A stretch of DNA of 64,000 nucleotides from a candidate division CSSED10-310 bacterium. Lineage in GTDB: Bacteria; CSSED10-310; JAFGJC01. Below are positions 1-9,132 of the stretch, one piece after another (the stretch's first letter is position 1; the number at the start of each line of letters is the position of its first letter). The stretch spans positions 1 to 64,000 of the forward strand of contig JAFGLW010000002.1 of the NCBI GenBank assembly GCA_016927905.1, read 5' to 3'. The position numbers were made by a program, and so were the translations under genes. The notes beneath the pieces were generated by a model, which was given only the letters and a program-made list of their open reading frames with translations, searched no databases and was not told the origin of the DNA.

Positions 1-636
1 GCCAAAAAGACCACGTACCTGTTTTCAGGCTACACCTTCTGCCAGTGCGGAAAGAAGATGTATGTGCCGACAAAATCCCCGAAATATACCTGCTACAAGT
101 GCGGGAACAAGATCCGGCTGGACGACCTTGAGGAGATTTTTCATTCCCAACTGAAAAACTTCTTCCTCTCACCCAAAGAGATTGAAGGTTATCTCGGCCA
201 GGCCGACAAAGTGATCCGGGAGAAGGAACAGCTCCGCGATACCATCGCCAGCGAGAGAAAGAAAGTGAAATCGGAGATGGACAAGCTCTACAGCCTGTAC
301 CTGAACGAGAGCATATCGAATGACGGATTCAAGGAGAGATATGCCCCGCTGGAGGAGAGGCTTCATCAAATAGACGACCGGATGCCGGAAATACAGGGGG
401 AGATCGATTTCCTCAGAATACAGTACCTTTCCAGTGATGAAATACTCCATGAAGCCAGGGATCTGTATTCCCGATGGAATCAGCTCTCCTTCGATGAGAA
501 GAGGAAAATCATCGAGACGATCACCGAGAAGATCACCATCGGCAAGGGCGACATAGAAATAAACCTGTGTTATGTACCCATTTCTTTGGAATTGGTCACA
601 AAAGGGCAACACACCCCCAGGGTTGCGTTGCTTTAA
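1..636 (+). CDS. Large serine recombinase, C-terminal part (5' truncated by window edge)
   Basis: Frame open from base 1: ...YLFSGYTFCQCGKKMYVPTKSPKYTCYKCGNKIRLDDLEEIF, a recombinase zinc-ribbon (CxCG...CYKCGN) followed by a coiled-coil C-terminus. Confidence 0.85.
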   Translation, partial: AKKTTYLFSGYTFCQCGKKMYVPTKSPKYTCYKCGNKIRLDDLEEIFHSQLKNFFLSPKEIEGYLGQADKVIREKEQLRDTIASERKKVKSEMDKLYSLYLNESISNDGFKERYAPLEERLHQIDDRMPEIQGEIDFLRIQYLSSDEILHEARDLYSRWNQLSFDEKRKIIETITEKITIGKGDIEINLCYVPISLELVTKGQHTPRVALL

Positions 637-652
637 AGAGCTGAAAAATGGA

Positions 653-898
653 TCAAAGGTACCCCAGGTTTTTCAAGCGCCGGCGCACTTTCTCGACTTC
701 CTGGGCGGTCAGCTGCACGGTGTCGTCCGATGCATCCGCTTTTCGGTCCGCCCGGTCGATCCCCGACGCGATATCCCGCAGGACATAGACCACGAAATCG
801 GTCACGGAATCGAAACCCGAACCGTCGATGATGTCGGTCAGACGCCGGTACAGCGCTCTTGGAATCTTGATCGTCGCTTTGCTTTCCCTGGTGGGCAT
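653..898 (-). CDS. Ribbon-helix-helix (CopG-like) protein
   Basis: MPTRESKATIKIPRALYRRLTDIIDGSGFDSVTDFVVYVLRDIASG...VEKVRRRLKNLGYL; RHH-type N-terminus. Start set at the internal Met of ORF 653..964. Confidence 0.65.
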   Translation of the reverse strand: MPTRESKATIKIPRALYRRLTDIIDGSGFDSVTDFVVYVLRDIASGIDRADRKADASDDTVQLTAQEVEKVRRRLKNLGYL

Positions 899-1050
899 GG
901 TGCAATCAAGATAGTGGAGCGGTCGGGTCAGGTCAAGGGTATCCCCGGACCACAGGATCGGCAACAGCGCTTTGTTGGGAAATCGGCGGGTGCGGTTGGG
1001 TCGTTCACGCCGGTGTGGTACAGTTGCCTCCGGGAAAAAGGCGGTGATGT

Positions 1051-2478
1051 GTGGAGACTGAGTATCGGGATGGAGCCGGATCCGGTGTCGGCGCAGGCTC
1101 GTGGCGCCGGGACCGGGTGTTCCGGATCATTCTGATCGTTTCCGCCCTCATCAAGCTGGGCCTGGCCGTTCATTTCGGGTCGTTGCGGCTGCGCGGAGAC
1201 GAGATGGATTATATCCACACCGCCCGGGTTCTGGTCGTGGAGAACCGGGTGTTCGACATGTACCGTCCGCCGGCGTATCCTTTTCTACAGGCTGCGGTCA
1301 TCTTTCTGGGCGCGGGCAATACGGCAATCCGCATCCTGCAGGTTATTTTCAGCGTTCTGACGACGGTTTTCGTATACCGTATGACCGGGTCCGCTTACGG
1401 GCGGACCGCCGCCCGGTTCGCTTCCGCCATCTTCGCCTTCGATCCCGTCCTGGTCGAGTTTTCGTATATTCTGCTGTCGGAAACGCTGTTCGTTTTTCTG
1501 GTGGCGGCGCTGTTTGACGGCATGGTTTCAGCGAAACGAACCGCTTCCAATCTTCATTGGCTTGGTCTGGGTGCCATCTTCGGACTGGCGGTACTGACCC
1601 GATCTCAGATCATGACCTTTTTCCCGTTTATCTGGTTCTGGGTTTTCATGGAATGGAAAGGCAGCATCCGGATTTCCGTTCGACGGCTGCTGTTTTTTTC
1701 CTTTGGCAGCGCCCTGCTGATCTCTCCCTGGACGATCCGCAATTACCGGGCCAGCGGGGCGTTTGTTCCGGTGGATGTAGTGGGTCCGATGAATCTGCTC
1801 ATGTCGACGCACCCGGACACACTGTATGTTGATAAGGGAACGACCTGGAAGGAAAGCTGGACCGGTGTGGATGGTGTCCGGTACCGGCTGGCCGCCCGGC
1901 GGGACACTGCGCGCGCCATGCGCCGGGCCATGGAAATATCGCTTGCCCGTATCCGGCGAAATCCGGGGGGATTTTTCAGAAAATGTATCTGGGAAGCCGG
2001 CCATCTGTGGACGCTGGACAATCATCTTTTGGTTCATCTGCGCAATGGCTGGTATGGATCGGAAGCCAGAATATGGCTGCTGCCGCCGGCGGCAGTCTTC
2101 ACAGCCCTGTTCACGGTTTGCCTGACCGTATCGGGTGCCGCCGGTATATGTTTTGTCCGGGACGGTCCGATATCCCGCCTGGCGATTCTGGCTTTTCTGC
2201 ATGCAATGCTGCTTTTCGGTCTGGTGTTTTCAACCTCCCGCTACGCGGTTCCGCTCCGCCCGTTTCTGGCAATAGCTGCAGGCGGATGGTGGGCCGCGAA
2301 AATCAGTCCCGGCGGAGACTCCCCGGTCCCGATATGGAATCGAACGAGAATCCTGGTATTTTCTGCTATCGCAATGTGTCTTCTGGCAATCTGGAGTCGG
2401 GATATGCCGCTGATCCGGGACATGCTGATCCGGAATGCTGAAGGACTCACGGCTCCGGAACTGATTATTTTCAGATAG
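1051..2478 (+). CDS. GT39/ArnT-like multi-pass membrane glycosyltransferase
   Basis: DEMDYIHTARVL...MYRPPAYPFLQA N-terminal loop followed by many TM segments; GTG start. Confidence 0.65.
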   Translation: METEYRDGAGSGVGAGSWRRDRVFRIILIVSALIKLGLAVHFGSLRLRGDEMDYIHTARVLVVENRVFDMYRPPAYPFLQAAVIFLGAGNTAIRILQVIFSVLTTVFVYRMTGSAYGRTAARFASAIFAFDPVLVEFSYILLSETLFVFLVAALFDGMVSAKRTASNLHWLGLGAIFGLAVLTRSQIMTFFPFIWFWVFMEWKGSIRISVRRLLFFSFGSALLISPWTIRNYRASGAFVPVDVVGPMNLLMSTHPDTLYVDKGTTWKESWTGVDGVRYRLAARRDTARAMRRAMEISLARIRRNPGGFFRKCIWEAGHLWTLDNHLLVHLRNGWYGSEARIWLLPPAAVFTALFTVCLTVSGAAGICFVRDGPISRLAILAFLHAMLLFGLVFSTSRYAVPLRPFLAIAAGGWWAAKISPGGDSPVPIWNRTRILVFSAIAMCLLAIWSRDMPLIRDMLIRNAEGLTAPELIIFR

Positions 2479-2537
2479 CCTGACACGATTTAAAAAACAA
2501 CTTGAGGTATTTTCAAAAATCGGCATGATAGGGGGAC

Positions 2538-3113
2538 ATGGAGGCAGCGCAGCAGTTTTTGGTTGAATTCGGAATTTGGGCGCTGGCGGCCGGCGCTTTT
2601 TTCGAGGGGTATCTGTTTGTCATCGGTGCCGGGATGCTGGTCAGTCAGTCTCTGCTCTCCCCGCTGGACGCCTTTCTGGCGGCTGCATTCGGAGCTTGGA
2701 CGGGGCATATCTTCTGGTATTACCTGGGCCGGTATCTCGACGGCAGGCGGTTCATGAATCTGCTACCGGGATGGCGCTGGAATCATAAATTCATCAACGA
2801 TATGATTCATCAGAAACCCTGGACATCCATATTTCTGCTGCAGTATGTCTTCGGGGTCCGCCTGGTGGGAGCGATCGAATTCGGTTTGACAAAAATCCCG
2901 ATCGGTTGGTTCGCGGTGGCCCAGATGGTCAACTGCATGATCTGGTCGGCTCTCCTGATGCTACTGGGATACAGTTTCGGTGAACTCATCGAACATCCGG
3001 GAATGAACGCCGCCAAATACTTGTGGATTCTGGGTTCCATCGTCTGTCTCCTGATCGCAGTTCACTGTTACCTGCGCGCCGGTTCGGAATCGAACATCCC
3101 CGACCGACCCTGA
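2538..3113 (+). CDS. DedA/SNARE-associated family membrane protein
   Basis: GAFFEGYLFVIGAGMLVSQSLLSPLDAFLAAAFGAWTGHIFWYYLGRYLDGR; DedA-like topology. Confidence 0.7.
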   Translation: MEAAQQFLVEFGIWALAAGAFFEGYLFVIGAGMLVSQSLLSPLDAFLAAAFGAWTGHIFWYYLGRYLDGRRFMNLLPGWRWNHKFINDMIHQKPWTSIFLLQYVFGVRLVGAIEFGLTKIPIGWFAVAQMVNCMIWSALLMLLGYSFGELIEHPGMNAAKYLWILGSIVCLLIAVHCYLRAGSESNIPDRP

Positions 3114-3214
3114 CCGCAGGATATCCGCTCATTCCCGTTTGGGGCAAACGAAGCATTGTTGGTTCGGATATTGCACACCTCAATGAAGCCATGAGCTATT
3201 GCAGGAGGGTGCCG

Positions 3215-6200
3215 ATGAATATGGGAAAATGGACTTTTATTTCGTTTGTCTGCCTGGCCGTTGTTCTGCCTGTCCAGGCCGGGTATTTTCCGCTGATCGA
3301 CGGGAGTTCTCCAGGAGACCGTGTCACCTGGGTGATTTCAGAGGATGAAAACGGCATATCTCTGGAATTACGGTTTCCAGGATTGACGGTGGACCGCATC
3401 GACCGGGATGAGGGATTGTTTGACCGGATCCGTGTGGCCGGTTGCGGGTTGACCGGGGATGAAGGATCTCCCGATCTGCCATTCAAGGGTATGTTTCTGG
3501 AAGTGCCGGCGGGCGTGGGATTGATGTTGGAGACGGAATCGTTCAACGAGAAGTTGATTCCCGGCCGGTATACCGTGATTCCCAGGCAGCCACCCCAGTC
3601 CGATTGCGCCGGTAATGAACCGGAATTCACGATGGATCCGAAAGTCTACTCGGACGACAAATGGGTCCCGGGCGCTATTGCCCGGATTGCCCGGGACGGG
3701 TTCATCCGGGGCCGGCGGGTGGTTTTTCTGGAGATTCACCCGGTTCATACCAGCCCTTCGGAGGGCCTTCTGAAAGGATATTCCCAGATCGGATTAAGGC
3801 TCCAATACTCAGAAATTCCCGACACACGGGCATCCGAACGCACTTCTCGCCTCCTTTCACCGGCATTCGAGCGTCAGGCGGAAGCGCTGATTGCGAACCA
3901 CCATCCGGCTCAGGGTGCGGGAAATGGCGAGTCATCCAGGGATGGAGCGGATTATTTGATCATCACCCACGATGATTTTGTATTGAATCTGATGCCGCTG
4001 GCGGACTGGAAGTTGTTGAAGGGATACCGCACACGTCTGGTGACGTTGACCGAGCTGGGCGGTTCTACGGCGACCCATATCAAGAATTATCTCCAGACCG
4101 CCTATGATACCTGGAATCCCGCTCCCACCTACGTTCTGCTGGTGGGAGACTCCAACAAGCTGCCGTCGAACACGGTATCCCCGGATGCATACGGCAGCCC
4201 GTTCCCTTCGGATCTGCCGTATTCAATGCTGGAGGGGAGCGATTATTTTCCCGATATCTTCCTGGGCCGAATCAGTGTTCAGACCCAGCAGCAGTGCGAT
4301 GTGGTGGTAAACAAAATTTTAGAATACGACCGGAATCCGGAAGTGGACAACTGGTACAACACCGCCCTGATCGCCGCCTATTTCCAGGACGACTATTCTC
4401 CGTATTGCGAGGCGGATCGATGGTTTTTCGAGACCGGCACCTATGTCATGCAGTATCTGGCTTCCGCTCAGCAAATGAGTATCGTGACGGCGATGTGCAC
4501 AAGCGCCAGCGGCTGCTCGGTCTATCATTTCAGGTCCGACAGCTACCCCCACCGCCCGTCCCACCCGGATCCCGTTCCCCAGGAATGGATTGATCTGATC
4601 ACTTCTTCGTCTCAGGCGACCAGCAATCTCATCAATGGAATCAATGCCGGCGTCGGGCTGGTCCAGCACCGGGATCACGGGGAGGAAACCGGGTGGAATG
4701 ATCCGCCGTTTTTCACCTCCCACGTCAACAGCCTCACCAACGGTTCCCGGACCCCGGTGGTGTTTTCGATCAACTGCCTGACCGGGGCGTTCGATTACGG
4801 GAGCGATTGCTTCGCCGAAGCGCTTCAGAAGAAGGACGGCGGCGGTGCGGTGGGCGTTGTCGCCGCAACGCGGGTCAGCTATTCCGGTTACAACGATCTG
4901 CTGTGTCACGGGACTTATACGGGATTCTTCCCCGACTACGATGCAACCCATTCGGGTAACATCTACGCAGACTCCAAACGGGTCTGCGAAGCGCTCTCCT
5001 TTGGGAAATATTACATGTACATGTATGAAGGCGAGGGATCGAGCACGCTGTATACCTTCCGGTTGTTTCACTGGTTCGGGGATCCGGAAATGGAAATCCG
5101 GACCGACACACCCCTGGCGCCCGGAATCGATCTTCCCCAGACCATTCCAGCCGGGAGCGTTCAGGTGATTCTACCGATAAGCGATGAAGGTGCCCGGGTA
5201 GCGGTCACCCAGGACGGAAATCTGCTGGGTGTGGGAATATCGGCCACGGGGCAGGTGGTGATCGATCTGGATCCGCCGGTGCAGGGGGGCCTGCCGGTCA
5301 CGGTGGTCGTCACCGGGTACAACATCGATCCTTTGGAAACGGATATTCTGACCGGTGCGCCTTCATGCGGCATCATTTTACTCGACCGGGCCGGGTACAA
5401 CTGTGATTCCGATGTGCATGTGACGGTGATGGATTCGGATCTGAACACCAATCCGGGGGTTACGGAACAGCTCGTGATCGTGGTGGACAGCTCCAGTTAT
5501 CCTGCGGGAATCGATGTGACCTGCACTGAAACGGAAGCCGACAACGGCATCTTCGAGGGGGTGTTCCACACATATTCTTTCGGCGGGTCCGGCGATCTAT
5601 TGGTGGCGCACGGCGATCAGATCACCGCATATTACCATGACGATGACTGCGAGGGTGCCCCCGCCGATGTCCAGAAATCAGCCGGGGTGGACTGTCAGCC
5701 GCCGGTCATCAGCAATGTCCGGGTGGTGGATGTCGGGGTGGATTCGGCGGTCATTGCCTGGGACACCAGTGAGAATTCCGAATCGATCCTGGTCTACGGT
5801 TATTCGATTCCGCCGGATATGACGGCGACCGAAACCGGGTACCGCACCGCCCATGAAATGACCCTGGAGGGGCTTTCGGAATGCATGGTGGTTTATCTGG
5901 AGGTGCAGGCTTCGGACGAACACGGGAATGTGGGAATCGACAACAACGGCGGTTCCTACTACCAGTTCACCACGCTGCAGCATTTCGTTATGCTGTCGGC
6001 GGGCATGGACTCCGATCCCGGGTGGACCGCGGAACCGGACTGGGCTTGGGGACATCCCACCGGTCAGGGCGGGGAGCACGGATCGCCCGACCCGGCAGCC
6101 GGGTACACCGGGCTGAATGTATGCGGTTATAATCTGGCGGGCGATTATCCCAACAACATGAGCATCACCCGGTATCTGACCACCGGTTCATTCGACTGCG

Positions 6201-7045
6201 GCCCGGCGGAGGAAGTCCTGCTGGGTTTCTGGTGCTGGCTGGGTGTGGAACAGAACCAGTATGACAAGGCCATGATCGACATCAGTGTCGATGGCGGGTC
6301 GACCTGGCAGAATATCTGGACAAACGCTGAAACCCTGGACGGCGGATTCTGGCAGTACTGGCAATTCGATCTGACTGCTGCGGCGGCCGGCCAGTCCAAT
6401 GTCCGGTTACGCTGGGGAATGGGTCCGACGGATGTGGGCTGGCAGTACTGCGGCTGGAATCTCGATGATGTGACGGTTGAGGGTGCGGCGGAATGCGGCG
6501 CTCCCACTCCCCCACCTACGGCAACGGTCAATCCGGCGACATACACGCCCGTCCCGACCAATACCCAGCTGCCGACCTACACACCCCATTCCACGCCCGT
6601 TCCGCCCACACACACGCCCGCTCCCCCGACCCACACGCCCGTTCCGCCCACGCATACGCCTGTTCCACCCACCGCCACGCCGGCCTACGAAACCGGAATG
6701 GTGTTGATCCTGGAGGATACCGACCTGATCGCGGGGGATGAGTTTTATCTGCACATGTTCTTATCCAATCGGGAAACTCAGCCCTTGTATCTGGATGCCT
6801 ATATTCTGCTGGACGTTTACGGGAATTTCTGGTGCTGGCCGTCCTGGAGAAGCCTGAACACCGGTCTGGACGGCTCATCCTTTATCCTGAATCCCCTGTC
6901 CACCAGCCACGAGGCTGTTCTCCGGTTTGTCTGGCCCGGAAACGTCGGCAATGCGGACGGTCTCTATTTCTATGGAGTTGCCTGCCATGCCGGCAGTTTC
7001 GACATTGTCGGGCCGGTCAATGCCATCTCATGGCGGTACCGGTAG
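3215..7045 (+). CDS. Secreted gingipain-type (C25 family) cysteine protease with P/T-rich linker and C-terminal accessory domain
   Basis: Signal peptide MNMGKWTFISFVCLAVVLPVQAG after AGGAGGG SD; YVLLVGDSNKLPS...PDIFLGRISV; His motif VQHRDHGEETGW; Cys motif PVVFSINCLTGAF; PPTHTPVPPTHTP linker. Confidence 0.85.
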   Translation: MNMGKWTFISFVCLAVVLPVQAGYFPLIDGSSPGDRVTWVISEDENGISLELRFPGLTVDRIDRDEGLFDRIRVAGCGLTGDEGSPDLPFKGMFLEVPAGVGLMLETESFNEKLIPGRYTVIPRQPPQSDCAGNEPEFTMDPKVYSDDKWVPGAIARIARDGFIRGRRVVFLEIHPVHTSPSEGLLKGYSQIGLRLQYSEIPDTRASERTSRLLSPAFERQAEALIANHHPAQGAGNGESSRDGADYLIITHDDFVLNLMPLADWKLLKGYRTRLVTLTELGGSTATHIKNYLQTAYDTWNPAPTYVLLVGDSNKLPSNTVSPDAYGSPFPSDLPYSMLEGSDYFPDIFLGRISVQTQQQCDVVVNKILEYDRNPEVDNWYNTALIAAYFQDDYSPYCEADRWFFETGTYVMQYLASAQQMSIVTAMCTSASGCSVYHFRSDSYPHRPSHPDPVPQEWIDLITSSSQATSNLINGINAGVGLVQHRDHGEETGWNDPPFFTSHVNSLTNGSRTPVVFSINCLTGAFDYGSDCFAEALQKKDGGGAVGVVAATRVSYSGYNDLLCHGTYTGFFPDYDATHSGNIYADSKRVCEALSFGKYYMYMYEGEGSSTLYTFRLFHWFGDPEMEIRTDTPLAPGIDLPQTIPAGSVQVILPISDEGARVAVTQDGNLLGVGISATGQVVIDLDPPVQGGLPVTVVVTGYNIDPLETDILTGAPSCGIILLDRAGYNCDSDVHVTVMDSDLNTNPGVTEQLVIVVDSSSYPAGIDVTCTETEADNGIFEGVFHTYSFGGSGDLLVAHGDQITAYYHDDDCEGAPADVQKSAGVDCQPPVISNVRVVDVGVDSAVIAWDTSENSESILVYGYSIPPDMTATETGYRTAHEMTLEGLSECMVVYLEVQASDEHGNVGIDNNGGSYYQFTTLQHFVMLSAGMDSDPGWTAEPDWAWGHPTGQGGEHGSPDPAAGYTGLNVCGYNLAGDYPNNMSITRYLTTGSFDCGPAEEVLLGFWCWLGVEQNQYDKAMIDISVDGGSTWQNIWTNAETLDGGFWQYWQFDLTAAAAGQSNVRLRWGMGPTDVGWQYCGWNLDDVTVEGAAECGAPTPPPTATVNPATYTPVPTNTQLPTYTPHSTPVPPTHTPAPPTHTPVPPTHTPVPPTATPAYETGMVLILEDTDLIAGDEFYLHMFLSNRETQPLYLDAYILLDVYGNFWCWPSWRSLNTGLDGSSFILNPLSTSHEAVLRFVWPGNVGNADGLYFYGVACHAGSFDIVGPVNAISWRYR
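6520..6688 (+). repeat. In-frame tandem repeat encoding PPTHTPVPPTHTP linker
   Basis: Repeated cccgttccgcccacacacacg-like units within the C25 protease gene. Confidence 0.8.
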
Positions 7046-8488
7046 ACAGGATTTGAACTTCTCCGGGTAAAAAAGGCAGTCCTGCCGGGTGCACCCGTTT
7101 GCCGGGCAGTACCGGGCAGGCAACCGCCGGCACCAGTCGATTTCAGTGATGCACAGCTCCAGCAGATCATCGAGTGGAATTTTGCTGGGTGTCGCGGTGC
7201 TGGCTTTGGGCGACCCGCAGATCAGCAGATTTTCGGACTGGTGGAGAAACCAGCCGTGTACCGTTCCCAGCCTTCGGAGATCCCGCCTGGAAAGCGATTC
7301 GTTCCGTTCAATGCATTCGGCGATGCGGATCTTGGCGGCCATGTTCCGCATATCGAATCCCTTGAGCGGGCCTCTGCGGTTCAGAATCAGGGAGGTTGCG
7401 CCGGATACCGGGTCGCGGTACACCACCATATCGACCCGCCCCCTGAACCGGGCCGCCTTGATCACCATGCCGTTTTCGGATTGGATGCAGCCGATGCGAA
7501 TGTTCCGGCGCAGGTTCACAAAACGTCCGACCCGGTCAATTTCGTCGAGTGCTTCGATCCATTGGTTTTCACGGGCCAAGATGGCATCGAAACACAGCCG
7601 GAGAGACATCCAGATCCGATCCGGATCCCCATTGAAGAGCGCATGAAATCCGGAGACAAGAGAGGAAAGGGATATCAGGCGGTCCAGGGTATCGGATGAA
7701 AACGCCGTTTCCGGCGTTTCGGCCAAGCGCCGGCTCCACAGCACAAAGTTCTTGAATATCTTTGGCGGGTCATCCGGATTGATTTCCCTCTCCGTAAGAT
7801 ACCGGCCGGCCATTCGAGACAGCAGCTCCGTCATGTCCGCCGGATCGGTATCTTTCCGGGTGATATGGGCATAAACGGCTTCGATCAGCTGCATACCGGC
7901 ATCGAGAATTTTGGCGGAGGAATCGGGGCCATCCCCTGCCAGGATGCTCAGTCCGGTCAGGATGGTTGGAATCGTGGGAAGATGGTGGAGAAAATCAGCA
8001 GACAGGATACCCCGGGCCCGGGTATCGTGCTGGCGGGTGAATTCAATGAGATCTTTCCAGCCCGGGTCGCTGGTCAGACCCAATTCAGATGCGACCAGAT
8101 CCGCTGCACACCGGTTCTTTCGAACGGCACCCCGCCGGGGCGTGACCGGGTGGTTGTCGAACCGGCCGCCGCCGATATCCACCGCCAGGACACCCGAATC
8201 CTCCAAAGACATGCCGTCTTGGGAAGAAGGGCATTCGTTTGCCGGATGGAAGATTACGGGAGCCTTGGAAACCCCCGGAAACAGAGGTTCTCCGAACCGT
8301 TTCAGCAGCAGAACGGACAGAATGGCATCCAGGTCCGGATGCTGGTGGGTGATGATTTGTCTGATCTCCGGCGTCACCCTGTCATTGTATACCGATTCCG
8401 GGTGGTTTTGCGAACCGGTATCGATGAAATGGAGCAGTTGAGGTGGACCATCGGATTGAAATCCTGTAACCTTTACCCCGGTGTGCAA
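7028..8488 (-). CDS. MYG1/DHH-like putative metal-dependent phosphoesterase with C-terminal Cys cluster
   Basis: IITHQHPDLDAILSVLLLKRFG...VLAVDIGGGRFDNHP resembles MYG1/DHH metal-site motifs; C-terminus CPANGCTRQDCLFYPEKFKSCL. Confidence 0.45.
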   Translation of the reverse strand: MHTGVKVTGFQSDGPPQLLHFIDTGSQNHPESVYNDRVTPEIRQIITHQHPDLDAILSVLLLKRFGEPLFPGVSKAPVIFHPANECPSSQDGMSLEDSGVLAVDIGGGRFDNHPVTPRRGAVRKNRCAADLVASELGLTSDPGWKDLIEFTRQHDTRARGILSADFLHHLPTIPTILTGLSILAGDGPDSSAKILDAGMQLIEAVYAHITRKDTDPADMTELLSRMAGRYLTEREINPDDPPKIFKNFVLWSRRLAETPETAFSSDTLDRLISLSSLVSGFHALFNGDPDRIWMSLRLCFDAILARENQWIEALDEIDRVGRFVNLRRNIRIGCIQSENGMVIKAARFRGRVDMVVYRDPVSGATSLILNRRGPLKGFDMRNMAAKIRIAECIERNESLSRRDLRRLGTVHGWFLHQSENLLICGSPKASTATPSKIPLDDLLELCITEIDWCRRLPARYCPANGCTRQDCLFYPEKFKSCLPVPP

Positions 8489-8536
8489 TCAAACCTCTGA
8501 AGAAGGGGTAATTCCACAAGGCAGAGGAGATTTTGT

Positions 8537-9067
8537 ATGAAGTTCTGGCATCTGGCGTTGTTTCTGGGAATTTATTTCGCCCTCCAGTTGTGGGTGCTGC
8601 CCAAGATGGGTGTACCTACCTGAATGTCGGCATCCCGCGGAAGGTCTTCCGCTCTATCCAGCCCGGAGCCCGCAGAGCAGACGGGTATTTTTGTTGCGGA
8701 CTCGGGTATTTCAGTCGAGAAAGGGAAACCGATTCATCTTACCGATACCCAGTTTGAAACGCTCATCAAGACCGAAAAACGTCCGGTCCTTGTGGATTTC
8801 TGGGCTGCATGGTGCGCACCGTGCCGGACCTTGGCACCCACCATTGATGATCTGGCCAGGGAGTATGCCGATACGGCGGTCATCGCCAAGCTGGATACCC
8901 AGAAAAACCGGGCGACACCCACCAGATACAGAATTCAGGGTATCCCGACCATCCTGATATTCCAAGATGGCGAACTCAAGGAGACCATTGTTGGCCTGCG
9001 TCCGAAAGCCGTATACCAGGCCGTCTTGAACAAACTGATTTCTAGAGCGGCGACATCCGAAATTTAA
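8537..9067 (+). CDS. Candidate selenoprotein: TM anchor + UGA(Sec) + thioredoxin domain (conservative annotation would start at 8624)
   Basis: SD AGAGGAG before ATG 8537; MKFWHLALFLGIYFALQLWVLPKMGVPT-UGA(8621-8623)-MSASRGRSS...VLVDFWAAWCAPCR in one frame; no good SD for the internal ATG 8624. Confidence 0.6.
8637..8652 (+). promoter_or_regulatory. Candidate bacterial SECIS hairpin
   Basis: GCGGAA-GGTC-TTCCGC: 6-bp perfect stem with GGUC loop starting 19 nt after the in-frame UGA. Confidence 0.55.
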
Positions 9068-9132
9068 GCATCTTCCGGAAATATTCCCAGGGTTCCCGTT
9101 GACCTTCGGGATTTGTTTGCGCATCATCATGC

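Noticed and set aside
6282-6878. Several long antisense and alternate-frame ORFs over the C25 protease linker
   Set aside because: Low-complexity P/T coding keeps all frames open; these are shadows of the real gene.
8533-8757. ORF MYEVLASGVVSGNLF... (TTG start) in another frame over the candidate selenoprotein
   Set aside because: Composition is not protein-like, and the TM/SD-supported frame at 8537 explains the region better.
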